Positions 54,302 through 63,050 of a stretch of DNA of 64,000 bases are shown here, one piece after another. The DNA comes from Levilactobacillus zymae (GTDB lineage Bacteria > Bacillota > Bacilli > Lactobacillales > Lactobacillaceae). The stretch is from assembly GCF_032190635.1 (NCBI RefSeq), contig NZ_JAVLAS010000001.1, forward strand, positions 1,550,001 to 1,614,000, read 5' to 3'. The notes below the pieces were generated by a model. That model saw only the letters and a list, made by a program, of their open reading frames with translations, was not told the origin of the DNA and made no database searches. Within the stretch, counting starts at the first letter, position 1; each line of letters opens with the position of its first letter. The position numbers and the translations under genes are program-made.

Positions 54302-54356
54302 TTATCACAGATAAGAGATATCACTAAAATATTTAACGAAATGGAGATTTAAAATT

Positions 54357-55382
54357 ATGACGATGAAATTACAAGAAGTTGCTGTTGAAGATTTACCTAA
54401 AATTAACGATAACCCCTGGGGATTAGTTTACCAGGATGCCATTACCAAAAATGAACCTGGTAAAGTGAATATTCACCCAATCAGTTACAACTTAAATGGC
54501 TTGAAGATTGCTGCTAACGTCTATACACCAGCCGATTATGATCCAAAGAAAAAATACCCAGCTTTAACGGTCGCTCATCCAAACGGCGGGGTTAAGGAAC
54601 AAGTTGCCGGTCTATTTGCACAGCGGCTAGCTGAACATGGGTATATTGCAATTGCCGCTGATGCTTCTTTCCAAGGTGCCTCTGAAGGATCACCCCGGAT
54701 GGTCGATAATCCAGCATACCGGGTTGAAGATATTCACGGTATGGCGGATGCGTTATCACTGTTCCCTGGAGTTGATTATGATCGCATGGCTGCCTTTGGA
54801 ATCTGCGGTGGTGGTGGCTACACATTACGTGCCGGACAAACCGATAAGCGGTTTAAAGTTGTTGCGACGTTATCCGCGTTTAATTCAGGTTTAGTTCGTC
54901 GGAATGGATTCATGGACTCCGAGGCCAACACAATCCAGGAACGACTGCAGAAGGCCTCTGAAGCCCGTGAAAAGGAAGTACGTGGTGAAGGTGTTGACTA
55001 CACGGCCGACTTAAAGAAATTGACACCTGAAGAAGCCGCTAAACTGCCATACGATTTATATCGTGAAGGTTATGATTATTACGCCCAAACCCATGCTCAC
55101 CCAAAGTCAACGTTTGTCTACACGCAAAGCAGCTTCATGAATTTAATGACTTTTGATGCTTCTGTCAACATGGATCTGATTAACGTGCCATTATTGATGA
55201 TGGCGGGATCACAAGCTGATACATTCTACTTGACCGAAAAAGCCTATGCTAACGCAACTGGTACGACGGATAAGGAATTATTCTTAATTCCCGGCGCACA
55301 CCACATTGAGACTTATTGGAAGCCAGAATATGTCGAACAAGAGCTCAACAAGCTGCTGGATTTCTTGAGTACCCGGCTCTAA
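54357..55382 (+). CDS. Dienelactone-hydrolase-like alpha/beta hydrolase
   Basis: The 341-residue protein has the nucleophile elbow FGICGGGGYT with Cys (about residue 148) instead of Ser, Asp in MAGSQADTF and His in IPGAHHIETYW. Cysteine at the elbow is a mark of dienelactone-hydrolase-like enzymes. GGAG precedes ATG 54357. It is driven by two MerR-type promoters and is a relative of the gene broken at 46642. Substrate unknown. Confidence 0.88.
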   Translation: MTMKLQEVAVEDLPKINDNPWGLVYQDAITKNEPGKVNIHPISYNLNGLKIAANVYTPADYDPKKKYPALTVAHPNGGVKEQVAGLFAQRLAEHGYIAIAADASFQGASEGSPRMVDNPAYRVEDIHGMADALSLFPGVDYDRMAAFGICGGGGYTLRAGQTDKRFKVVATLSAFNSGLVRRNGFMDSEANTIQERLQKASEAREKEVRGEGVDYTADLKKLTPEEAAKLPYDLYREGYDYYAQTHAHPKSTFVYTQSSFMNLMTFDASVNMDLINVPLLMMAGSQADTFYLTEKAYANATGTTDKELFLIPGAHHIETYWKPEYVEQELNKLLDFLSTRL

Positions 55383-55403
55383 TTTCAAAAATAGCATCGT
55401 TTT

Positions 55404-55443
55404 CAAAGGGTCACGAGGACTAACTCCTTGGGGCCCTTTGTTT
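55404..55443 (+). terminator. Intrinsic terminator
   Basis: CAAAGGG pairs with CCCTTTG, with further partial pairing inside, then TTT. Confidence 0.65.
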
Positions 55444-55520
55444 AAATAAACGCTGTGGAACTGGTTTTAAGACCCAAATAAATAAAATTGTCGGTACCTT
55501 AAATAGGAGTATGATAAACT

Positions 55521-56144
55521 ATGAAAAAATTGTCCATCACCATAACAGCCTTGATTCTCATAGGGGTTGTTATCTTAATTGGTGGGGGTTATTCTAAAGC
55601 CAAAAGCTCGAGTGGCGGGAAAACAAGTATGAATCGCACTCATGCGGTTATAAACAAGAAACCAACGGGAAAATCCCGTCAATTAATTATGTACTTTACG
55701 CTTTCTGGAAATACTAAAAAGGCTGCGATGGCCCTGCAACGAGATACTGGAGCAGATATCATCCGAATTCGTCCCCGGAAAGCCTATCCTTCAACCTACG
55801 ATGCAGCAGTCAAGGTTGCTAAAAAAGAGCTGGCAACCAACACCCATCCGGCAATGGCAAATAAGCTCCCGAATCTAGCTCAATACAAAACGATTTATAT
55901 TGGATTTCCAACTTGGTGGCGACAACCACCAATGATTATTCATACGTTGTTTGACACGGCAAATTTCAAGCAAAAAGCGATTGTTCCTTTCACTACCAGT
56001 ATGGCGTCACCAATTAGTAGCTCAATGCCATATTTACGGCAAATGACTAACAGAGATGGCGCCAAGCTGGCTAAGGGAATTCGGTATACGAATAACGATC
56101 ATTTAAGGAAATTCTTGGTCAAGAATAAGCTAGTCAGAAAATAG
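55521..56144 (+). CDS. Membrane-anchored flavodoxin-like protein
   Basis: The 207-residue protein starts with a transmembrane anchor or signal (ITITALILIGVVILIGGGY) and a Ser/Lys linker (to about residue 50). The flavodoxin domain has YFTLSGNTKKAAMALQ and GFPTWWRQPPMIIHTLF. The flavodoxin would face outside, an unusual place, and might act in extracellular electron transfer or redox repair. The MerR gene follows after 16 bases. Confidence 0.8.
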   Translation: MKKLSITITALILIGVVILIGGGYSKAKSSSGGKTSMNRTHAVINKKPTGKSRQLIMYFTLSGNTKKAAMALQRDTGADIIRIRPRKAYPSTYDAAVKVAKKELATNTHPAMANKLPNLAQYKTIYIGFPTWWRQPPMIIHTLFDTANFKQKAIVPFTTSMASPISSSMPYLRQMTNRDGAKLAKGIRYTNNDHLRKFLVKNKLVRK

Positions 56145-56160
56145 AAATGAGAGGGTCAGT

Positions 56161-56550
56161 ATGAACATTAATGGTGTCAGTAAAGAATTTAACGTTTCTA
56201 AAGATACTTTACGTTACTGGGAACGAATAGGGCTACTACCCGAAATTAAGCGTAATGCTAGTGGCTATCGGGACTACTCCGAACGAGATCTTAATTGGGT
56301 TTATTACATTCAGGTTTTACGAAACGGCGGTATGTCAATTGAGTCATTGATTGAATTCGTGAAATTATACCGTGAGGGCAATGCCTCTAACGACGTCCGA
56401 AAAAGTCTTTTAGTCGACCAACGTGACGCTATGCTGGAACAAATTGCCCAACTTCAAAAGACCGTAAATTATCTCCAATTTAAAATCGATCACTTCGAGG
56501 ATCACACGTTAAACTATGAAAAAGAGAAATTAGCATTAGACGATAAGTGA
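56161..56550 (+). CDS. MerR-family regulator
   Basis: The 129-residue protein has the MerR winged helix (NGVSKEFNVSKDTLRYWERI, residues about 3-22) and RNASGYRDYSERDL, then a coiled coil (about 80-120) and no cysteine pair for metals. It fits the NmlR/AdhR branch that senses aldehydes and electrophiles. The promoters at 49618, 54170 and 54271 carry the expected 19-bp spacer and dyad, so it probably activates the flavodoxin, reductase and hydrolase genes. Confidence 0.88.
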   Translation: MNINGVSKEFNVSKDTLRYWERIGLLPEIKRNASGYRDYSERDLNWVYYIQVLRNGGMSIESLIEFVKLYREGNASNDVRKSLLVDQRDAMLEQIAQLQKTVNYLQFKIDHFEDHTLNYEKEKLALDDK

Positions 56551-56604
56551 CGTCTAAGTACATTCTTGCGTTTTATTTTTCTTAAAAGTCACTAACGACT
56601 AAAT

Positions 56605-56656
56605 AAAGATGTCCTTTCAATATTGGCATACAAGCCAATATTGAAAGGACATCTTT
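56605..56656 (+). terminator. Long perfect hairpin terminator
   Basis: AAAGATGTCCTTTCAATATT and its complement form a stem of over 20 bp with a short loop, followed by ATTATTT. Confidence 0.85.
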
Positions 56657-56660
56657 ATTA

Positions 56661-56955
56661 TTTCTAGGGCCTGTCTTAAAAGACTAATTTTGAGTATTCA
56701 GCGCCTCCGGGCCAGTCAGAAACGGGCTGGAACGGGGTGGGCACGGCTTCAAGCCCATAGCCCAGGTCTTGAAGACCGACCTTTGTCTAGGCCGGCAAAG
56801 GACACCGGCCAACACAAATTTCACCCCTGAGCCCACTTCTGACTGGCCCTCCAGCTTATACGAGTTATAACAATAAATAAACTGGATTCTTTTCAGTAAA
56901 GGGTAATGGATGATCACTTAAATCGGTGATCGAGTTTTAAGACAGACCCTAGAAA
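56661..56955. mobile_element. MITE-like inverted-repeat element, 295 bp
   Basis: The arms TTTCTAGGGCCTGTCTTAA (56661-) and, in reverse complement, TTTCTAGGGTCTGTCTTAA (ending 56955) match at 20 of 21 bases. The GC-rich inside holds further dyads: GGGCCAGTCAGAA with TTCTGACTGGCCC, GGTCTTGAAGACC and GGCCGG/CCGGCC. It codes for nothing. Such non-coding inverted-repeat elements are moved in trans. CTAG at the border may be the target site. Confidence 0.65.
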
Positions 56956-58448
56956 CAGCAAGTAAATTTGTTAAATAAAGCGTTAGAAAGCTTAACCCAT
57001 ATAGAAGGTTCGCCAATTCCCAAGGTAGTCACAATACGAACTGAAAGTGAGCTATGGATTTTTCAACAATATCCTGTAAGAAGGATTACGGAGAGGGGAC
57101 TTTAGTACTCAGAAGATAATAATTTATGTGAAATGACAAATAGAAAGGGTAAGTAGGCAGGTGGCAGGTACTAAAGAGGAAATATTTTAATTAATTATCT
57201 CAAAATCCGAATGTTAAAATATCATCACATTTATTCAATTCTTAGCAGTGAGCAGGGTAAATCAAAAAAGGAAATAAAGGTTATTTATAAAATAGGTATT
57301 CAATAAAAATGTCCCCGTGCTAGTAGAAAGGGTGATTCTAGAAATTTCATTACAAATTATCATAACTTTACTTTCCTTGAACAATAGTTATTCGATTAAA
57401 CTTAGGTCAACTAGTCTTATTTAATAGTGTCTTTAAAATCCACATTTTAATGAAAGTAGTCGTCGAAAACTTTTCCCGGTCCCTTGAAGAAGTCAGCTCC
57501 TAGCTGGTAATCACTAGTGCCTAATAAATGGCTCATGACCACCAAGTTTAAACGAATATTTGGGACAGTCTTGTTGGTCACCAAATTCACTACAATCGTT
57601 GATTTAACAGCGTTTATAGCCAGTTTCAGTGGCAAAATCTGGTAACTTTCTACCATAATATATCATTTAACCAGAATAGCTACAGCTGACCATCAAACCA
57701 ATTGAAATCACGTAGCTTAAGTGCTTCAACATGGTTCAACTCTGGCTGCAACACTGGTTTTATTCACGACAACCGACTTACTAATTTTAGCCTGATTGGC
57801 GGTTGCGTGAACCGCTAATGCTGCGACAACCATCAATGTTCTTAACGCCGGCAGCAGCTAATGAATTCATATTTACCGTGACTGCTGAGGCAACAGCTCG
57901 TAAATCCCGTCAGCACGGTGTTTAGCTCAGTTGACATCACAGACGTTGATTCTGACGACACGTTCACATCTTAGATGGGTAGTTCTGCGTCTAAATGCGC
58001 TCAGCAACGCCTGTAATTTTGTGGTTTATCTGAATTTAACGACCACGTGGCTTCGGTCGGTGAGTTGATCTTGCGACCAGGTTTGTCCCACACATCTTGC
58101 GCCATAGAACCCGAAACTTGTCCGGACATGGCTCACAGTTGCAACCAAAAATAATTACGGCTGAGATGACCAGAAAAAGCAACTGAATGGATGCCAAGCA
58201 AAAAAGACATACATGGTACCAAGAGGGCTGGCCCTAAATCCGACCGAAAATAACTTTCTTTTACTACTTTACATAATATATATTATCAAAAGTAGTAAAT
58301 TTACACCGCTGGCACTCCCAAAGCTTGTCTGATTTCAATTAGCCACCATTTTCATCGCCGTCATCATGCCGAGTTCAACTTACAGCTCATTTCAAACAAA
58401 AAATCCGTGGCCAGTTTTCTCACTGACTCACGGATTTTAACTGAACGT
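56956..58448. other. Eroded 1.5-kb region without a clear gene
   Basis: No convincing gene is present. A remnant resembling the one at 43801 lies at 57101-57310 (YSEDNNLCEMTNRKGK). A 69-codon frame at 57447-57656 on the reverse strand has no ribosome site. The part 57700-58200 looks like decayed coding sequence with stops in every frame. This is typical of an eroded accessory site. Confidence 0.5.
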
Positions 58449-58892
58449 TTAAAGTTGGTTCCAATCCAATTCCTCTAAAATGCGCCTGGTAATTGGCGTT
58501 AACTTGGCTGGTAACTGCTGCCACTCAAAATAACGCACGTCACTGGTCTCATTACTGGTTTTGGTGGCTCCGGTCACTTGCAACCGATATACCGTGGTCA
58601 CCGAATCAATCTGATCACCGTTGGGATATTGATACTGCATCTGCGACCCACTAATCACACCTAACAGCCGCGGTTGTTGACCACGGAGACCAGTTTCTTC
58701 GTGAAGTTCTCGTATGGCGGTCGTGACCAAGCTTTCGTTGAGCTCTTTAGAACCCGCTGGCAGGCCCCAAAGCCCGTTATCTCGGCGTTTTACCAGCAAT
58801 AGGTGTTCCGCTTGCGTGACCATGGCTGCCGCGCCAACGACGATCAGCGGCCGTGGTCCAACCATTTGTCGCAAGTCTAAAACGTAACCCAT
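58449..58892 (-). CDS. Nudix hydrolase
   Basis: The ~147-residue protein has the Nudix box GSKELNESLVTTAIRELHEE followed by TG (residues about 47-68). It cleaves nucleoside diphosphate derivatives, perhaps oxidised nucleotides. Of three start codons, ATG 58892 (GYVLDLRQMVG) matches relatives best. It lies 36 bases downstream of msrA on the same strand. Confidence 0.88.
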   Translation of the reverse strand: MGYVLDLRQMVGPRPLIVVGAAAMVTQAEHLLLVKRRDNGLWGLPAGSKELNESLVTTAIRELHEETGLRGQQPRLLGVISGSQMQYQYPNGDQIDSVTTVYRLQVTGATKTSNETSDVRYFEWQQLPAKLTPITRRILEELDWNQL

Positions 58893-58928
58893 CCACATCA
58901 CCATCCTTAAAGTCCAGTGTAGCAGACT

Positions 58929-59456
58929 TTAGGACCAATTTTGCCGAATAAAGGCTTCGCGGCCGCCCATTTCCTCGATCTGGTAGCGTAAGGGGTTGCG
59001 GCGATAAAAATCCTGGTGCTCATCTTCGGCCGGATAAAACGGCTGGGCCGCTTCAATCTGGGTCACGATGGGCGCGTCAAATTGGCCACTGGCGGCCAAT
59101 TGGGCTTTAGAGGCTTCCGCCACTTGCCGTTGAGCCGGGCCATTAACGTAGATCACGGGCCGGTAACTGTCCCCCCGATCCTGGAATTGCCCGCTGGCAT
59201 CGGTAGGATCGGTCTGACGCCAATAGATATCGACGAGCTGAGCATAGCTGATGATTTGGGGGTCAAAAGTAATCTTAACGGCCTCCGTATGGCCCGTGGT
59301 ATGGGAAGCGACTTGGGCGTACGTGGGATTAACCGTGTGACCACCCGTATAACCAGCCACGACCGCCTTGATACCGGGTTGAGTGTCGAACGGCTTCACC
59401 ATACACCAGAAACAGCCGCCGGCAAAAATTGCCGTTTCCACCGTTGCTTTAGTCAT
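58929..59456 (-). CDS. msrA: Peptide methionine (S)-S-oxide reductase
   Basis: The ~175-residue protein has the active-site [12 protein letters not shown] and [12 protein letters not shown], then YWRQTDPTD and [12 protein letters not shown], all typical of MsrA. It repairs oxidised methionine. ATG 59456 overlaps the end of msrB by eight bases, so both are co-translated. Confidence 0.95.
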   Translation of the reverse strand: MTKATVETAIFAGGCFWCMVKPFDTQPGIKAVVAGYTGGHTVNPTYAQVASHTTGHTEAVKITFDPQIISYAQLVDIYWRQTDPTDASGQFQDRGDSYRPVIYVNGPAQRQVAEASKAQLAASGQFDAPIVTQIEAAQPFYPAEDEHQDFYRRNPLRYQIEEMGGREAFIRQNWS

Positions 59457-59922
59457 GCTGAGCACCCCCTTGGGATGTAAACAGCTGGTTAAAATCGCCG
59501 TATCCCGCGGCCGTTAATTGACTGGCCGGAATAAACTTAAGGGCTGCTGAATTAATGCAGTACCGCAATCCGCCACGTTCTGCAGGACCGTCGTTGAAGA
59601 CGTGCCCCAAGTGGGAGTTGGCGTCCCGACTGGTGACCTCTTGACGAACCATGCCAAACGAGTGATCCGTGTGCTCCACTACGCTTTGCGGGTCGATGGG
59701 TTGACTAAAGGCCGGCCACCCACACCCGGAATCGTATTTATCCGTGGAACTAAAGAGCGGTTGGCCACTCACCACGTCCACGTAGATACCAGGTTCAAAA
59801 AATTGGTCGTACTTCCCGGTAAACGCCGGTTCAGTCGCCGCGTGTTGGGTAACCGCATATTCTTCGGTGGTTAACCGCTGCTTTAAGGCTTCCGTCGGTG
59901 TTGGTTGATCTGATTGCGTCAT
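59449..59922 (-). CDS. msrB: Peptide methionine (R)-S-oxide reductase
   Basis: The 157-residue protein has the MsrB pattern: [30 protein letters not shown] and the catalytic Cys in [13 protein letters not shown]. No second pair of zinc cysteines is evident. It reduces the R epimer of methionine sulfoxide. GGAGG precedes ATG 59922. It leads the msrB-msrA operon. Confidence 0.95.
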   Translation of the reverse strand: MTQSDQPTPTEALKQRLTTEEYAVTQHAATEPAFTGKYDQFFEPGIYVDVVSGQPLFSSTDKYDSGCGWPAFSQPIDPQSVVEHTDHSFGMVRQEVTSRDANSHLGHVFNDGPAERGGLRYCINSAALKFIPASQLTAAGYGDFNQLFTSQGGAQHD

Positions 59923-60028
59923 AAAAATCCCTCCTAATCAATTGCGCACAACTAATTAGTGCTACTCTTAGTGTACAAGCTTTTGGTCAAATAGCAACTA
60001 TTTGACCCGCTAAATTTTCCCAGAAAAA

Positions 60029-60054
60029 AACGCTCGACCCTAGAGTCAAGCGTT
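60029..60054. terminator. Bidirectional hairpin terminator
   Basis: AACGCTcGAC pairs with GTCaAGCGTT around a 6-base loop, with A7 on one side giving a T run on the reverse strand. Confidence 0.8.
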
Positions 60055-60065
60055 CCCATTATGAG

Positions 60066-60638
60066 TTAATCCGATTCCCCAGCTGGGGTGTGATACCGTT
60101 CTTCAACCCCTAAGATATCGACCTTCTGAATTCCCACGGACCGGTCACGGTAGTACATGACACTGTCCTTTGACGGATTGTGATTCAACCCCATCGCGTG
60201 GCCTAATTCGTGTTCGGCTACGTGCTCTTGGTCCGCGCGAGAATAGTCAAAAGCGTTCATCAATTCTGGATTCAACGTGCTAATCACGGCAATCAGGTCA
60301 TTGTGTTCGGCCCAGTACTGGGTAACCCCAACGTTGTCCCCCATCTCGGCAGCCTGACGCCGTGAATCCGTGTCCAAATCAATCTGGGCGTTGCGCTTGG
60401 TGCCCGGTTCGAATTTAAACGCCCCGGTCTTGTTCCACGCTCGAATCGCGTCTTGCCAGATGTCGCGGTAATAGGTGGACTTGGTGGTGATCACGTAAGT
60501 GGCATGATCGTGAGCAAACCGTTGCGCGCCAAACGGCGTAACGGACGCGGCAGCGACGTTGGTCACGCCAGTACCACCAAATAAACCTAACGACACAATA
60601 AAGATAATCAAGGTCCGTACCCAAGTTATCTTGCGCAT
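60066..60638 (-). CDS. Secreted matrixin-type zinc metalloprotease
   Basis: The 190-residue protein has a signal peptide (TLIIFIVSLGLFGGTGVTNV, cut near AAAS) and the zinc motif HELGHAMGLNH (H-E-x-x-H-x-x-G-x-x-H) near residue 145, with a Met-turn DSVMYY after it. It is a small matrixin/M10-like protease that should act outside the cell. GAGGGAG precedes ATG 60638. Substrates are unknown. Confidence 0.88.
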   Translation of the reverse strand: MRKITWVRTLIIFIVSLGLFGGTGVTNVAAASVTPFGAQRFAHDHATYVITTKSTYYRDIWQDAIRAWNKTGAFKFEPGTKRNAQIDLDTDSRRQAAEMGDNVGVTQYWAEHNDLIAVISTLNPELMNAFDYSRADQEHVAEHELGHAMGLNHNPSKDSVMYYRDRSVGIQKVDILGVEERYHTPAGESD

Positions 60639-60718
60639 GATAACTCCCTCTTTCACTCAAGGGGTTCTCCTGCGGCTACCATCACCCCACATTGTAGCAG
60701 GATTTAACTCGCCGTTAA

Positions 60719-60746
60719 GTTGAAACCGCTTTCGCGAAAGCAAACG
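60719..60746. promoter_or_regulatory. Palindromic site, cre-like
   Basis: GCTTTCGCGAAAGC is a perfect 14-bp palindrome. With its flank, TGAAACCGCTTTCG resembles a catabolite-response element. It lies between the divergent protease and DUF2087 genes. A similar TGAAACTGCTTTCGCG lies at about 8462. Confidence 0.45.
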
Positions 60747-60856
60747 GAAATGTCATGCACACAACTAAAACTGTTGATTATTTTAGTCAACGAAAATAAA
60801 AATGTTGACAGATTTAATCAACACTTGTAAACTCAGGAGCATTGGGAGTGATCAGT

Positions 60857-61585
60857 ATGGATTTAACGAAATTAACCCTAGCGGACTTACAACGTGGGTG
60901 GACGCTGGTAGAACAACGGCCCTCGTGCTTGTATTGCGAGTTGACCTGGCCAGCCGGTACCGCGGCGACCACGATTCAGCAGCATTTGGCAACGGCACAC
61001 GGCGGGGCCTTAACGGCGCTCATCGACACCGATAGCCGCTATAACACCCTGACGGCCAAGCAACGTGACCTACTAAAGGCCTTTGCCACGGGAATTAAAG
61101 ACCGTGAACTCGCGGAGCAGACCGGGGTGAGTGCGGCGACCATTCGGCACCAAAAATTCACCTTTCGAGAAAAGGCGAAGCAAGCCAAGCTCTATCTGGC
61201 GACCTATCAGGCCGTTTTTGCCCAAACCGATCCCCACGAACGACTCTTGGACGTGCCCCAACACCCGCAGGATCCCGATGACCGCTGGCTCATCACCGAA
61301 GATGAGTCCGCTAAAATACTACAACGCTACTTTGATTTTACCCACGACCCGTTACAGCTCAAACGTTGGCCCAAGAAACAAAAGGCCGTCATCGTCATCT
61401 TGACCCGCATTATCGATGAAATTCCGGCCCATCAACAATTTACCGAACCCCAGATCAACGCCTACCTACGGCCAATTTACTTTGACTACCCCATGGTGCG
61501 GCGTTTCCTGATTGAATACCACTTTTTACAGCGAACCCCGGATGGGACCGCTTATTGGCGGACCATCCCCACTCGAAAGGATTGA
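60857..61585 (+). CDS. LuxR-type HTH regulator with DUF2087 domain
   Basis: The 242-residue protein has an N-terminal zinc-finger-like C-x2-C...H-x4-H (CLYCELTW and QHLATAH, residues about 24-48), a LuxR-type HTH (LTAKQRDLLKAFATGIKDRE, then VSAATIRHQ, near 60-95) and a C-terminal DUF2087 domain (FTEPQINAYLRPIYFDYPMV). ATG 60857 is preferred over GTG 60842. The DUF2087 part is repeated in the next gene. It likely controls its own operon. Confidence 0.82.
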   Translation: MDLTKLTLADLQRGWTLVEQRPSCLYCELTWPAGTAATTIQQHLATAHGGALTALIDTDSRYNTLTAKQRDLLKAFATGIKDRELAEQTGVSAATIRHQKFTFREKAKQAKLYLATYQAVFAQTDPHERLLDVPQHPQDPDDRWLITEDESAKILQRYFDFTHDPLQLKRWPKKQKAVIVILTRIIDEIPAHQQFTEPQINAYLRPIYFDYPMVRRFLIEYHFLQRTPDGTAYWRTIPTRKD

Positions 61586-61590
61586 CCACA

Positions 61591-61833
61591 ATGCCCGAAT
61601 TACAGTTAACGCGCTTGCCGCGAAAACAAAAACGCCTACTGACCACCTTAGCGCGCGTCACCAGCACCATCCCCGACGGCCAACGCTTCACCGAATCCCA
61701 AATCAACGACCATCTACGCCCAATTTATGCCGATTACGCATTGCTACGGCGCCTACTCATTGACTATCATTTCTTAGCACGCACACCAGACGGTACGGCT
61801 TATTGGCGCTTGGCTCCAGAAAGGACCGCTTAA
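61591..61833 (+). CDS. Stand-alone DUF2087 domain protein
   Basis: The 80-residue protein equals one DUF2087 domain (FTESQINDHLRPIYADYALL, RTPDGTAYWRL) and is closely related to the last 80 residues of the gene before it. It lies six bases downstream, so it arose by tandem partial duplication. DUF2087 is a small winged-helix-like DNA-binding domain. Confidence 0.8.
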   Translation: MPELQLTRLPRKQKRLLTTLARVTSTIPDGQRFTESQINDHLRPIYADYALLRRLLIDYHFLARTPDGTAYWRLAPERTA

Positions 61834-61835
61834 CT

Positions 61836-62216
61836 ATGAACGATCAACAAAAACAACGACTACGCGCGGCGTATAAGTTTGCGCCCACCTATTACGGCGT
61901 GATCCAGATTGAAAATACCCGTAACCACAAGATCTTTATCGATACCGTGGCGAACCTGCATAACCGGTGGGGGTATTACCAATTGAATTTGAATCAAAAT
62001 TTCTACCACGGCACACCGTTACAAACCGATTGGTTAAAAGACGGTGCGGCAGCCTTTACCTATACGGTTCTATGGAAGGCCGATGCCGCCGACGTGGTCA
62101 ATATGCGCCAGACGCTCAAAACCTTGCAGGATAAATGGTTACGGAAATTGACCCCCTTCGACGACCGGGGCTATAACCACCGCCCCTTACGCTGGGCGTA
62201 CGACAACCAAGATTAG
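61836..62216 (+). CDS. GIY-YIG-like protein
   Basis: The 126-residue protein has YYGVIQIENTRNHKIFIDTV with N-HNRWGYYQLN after it, like GIY-YIG-fold proteins of Firmicutes that accompany DUF2087 genes. The GIY start is replaced by YYG, so nuclease activity is uncertain. It is two bases behind the DUF2087 gene in the same operon. Confidence 0.65.
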   Translation: MNDQQKQRLRAAYKFAPTYYGVIQIENTRNHKIFIDTVANLHNRWGYYQLNLNQNFYHGTPLQTDWLKDGAAAFTYTVLWKADAADVVNMRQTLKTLQDKWLRKLTPFDDRGYNHRPLRWAYDNQD

Positions 62217-62225
62217 GAGACCCCC

Positions 62226-62894
62226 ATGACAACCTTAAATACCAACTTTACCCCGATCGACATGGCCACCTGGCCGCGCCGGGAATACTTCTACTATTTT
62301 ACTAAGATGGCGCCCATGGGCTTTACCGTGACGGTGACCTTAGACATTACCGCCACGCTGGCTTGGAGTCGGACCCACCACGTGAAGTTCAACGCCGTTT
62401 ACCTCTATCTAATTAGTCGCTTATTAACGCGGCATCCCGAGTTTCGGGTGGTCCGTGAGTCTCAAACTCAGCAGCTGGTGATCTACGACGTGTTACATCC
62501 CTCGTATACCGTGATCCACCCCGACCACACGATCTCTAACCTGTGGACGGCCTACGATCCGCTCTTTACCACCTTTTATCAAAACTATCTGACCGACCTG
62601 GACCAGTACGGCGACGTTGCCGGTCCCATGCCCAAGGCCCCCCAGTCGGCTAATCTGTTTACCATTGGTAGCCTGCCTTGGTTGGACTTTACCAGTTACA
62701 CCCCATTGCCCTTTACCCCTTTGACCACCTACACGCCGGTCTTCCAGGCCGGGAAGTTTACCACTTCAAACGACCAGACGACCTTGCCGCTATCCTTGAC
62801 CGTCCACCACGCGGTTAGCGATGGCTATCAGGCCAGTGCCCTGTTAAATGAGCTGCAGGCCATGTGTCAGCAGCCCGCAACCTATCTAGGCTAG
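62226..62894 (+). CDS. Chloramphenicol acetyltransferase-like (CatA family)
   Basis: The 222-residue protein has the CAT fold pattern: WPRREYFYYF, LISRLLTRHPEFR and the catalytic HHAVSDGYQASALLNEL with His. Chromosomal members of this family may acetylate other substrates, so resistance cannot be claimed. GGAGA precedes ATG 62226. It is the last gene of the operon. Confidence 0.8.
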   Translation: MTTLNTNFTPIDMATWPRREYFYYFTKMAPMGFTVTVTLDITATLAWSRTHHVKFNAVYLYLISRLLTRHPEFRVVRESQTQQLVIYDVLHPSYTVIHPDHTISNLWTAYDPLFTTFYQNYLTDLDQYGDVAGPMPKAPQSANLFTIGSLPWLDFTSYTPLPFTPLTTYTPVFQAGKFTTSNDQTTLPLSLTVHHAVSDGYQASALLNELQAMCQQPATYLG

Positions 62895-62899
62895 CTCAG

Positions 62900-62929
62900 G
62901 CGCCGTTTCCTATGAGAAACGGCGCTTTT
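62900..62929 (+). terminator. Intrinsic terminator
   Basis: GCGCCGTTTC pairs with GAAACGGCGC, then T4. Confidence 0.9.
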
Positions 62930-63050
62930 GGGTCTATCGGAGAGTCAGTCATCATCTGACCATTGCTTTTGACCGCATTTTGGCGGTAAGGTGAAGGTAT
63001 CGGTGTTTGAGACGGAACACCCACTACGCTTAAAAAAGAAGGAATCTGTG

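Noticed and set aside
56661..56955. The inverted-repeat element as a simple transcription terminator
   Set aside because: The arms are 250 bases apart and a strong separate terminator already ends the MerR transcript at 56605-56656.
57447..57656. A 69-residue open frame on the minus strand in the eroded region
   Set aside because: No ribosome site, no recognisable domain, and stops in neighbouring sequence indicate chance or remnant.
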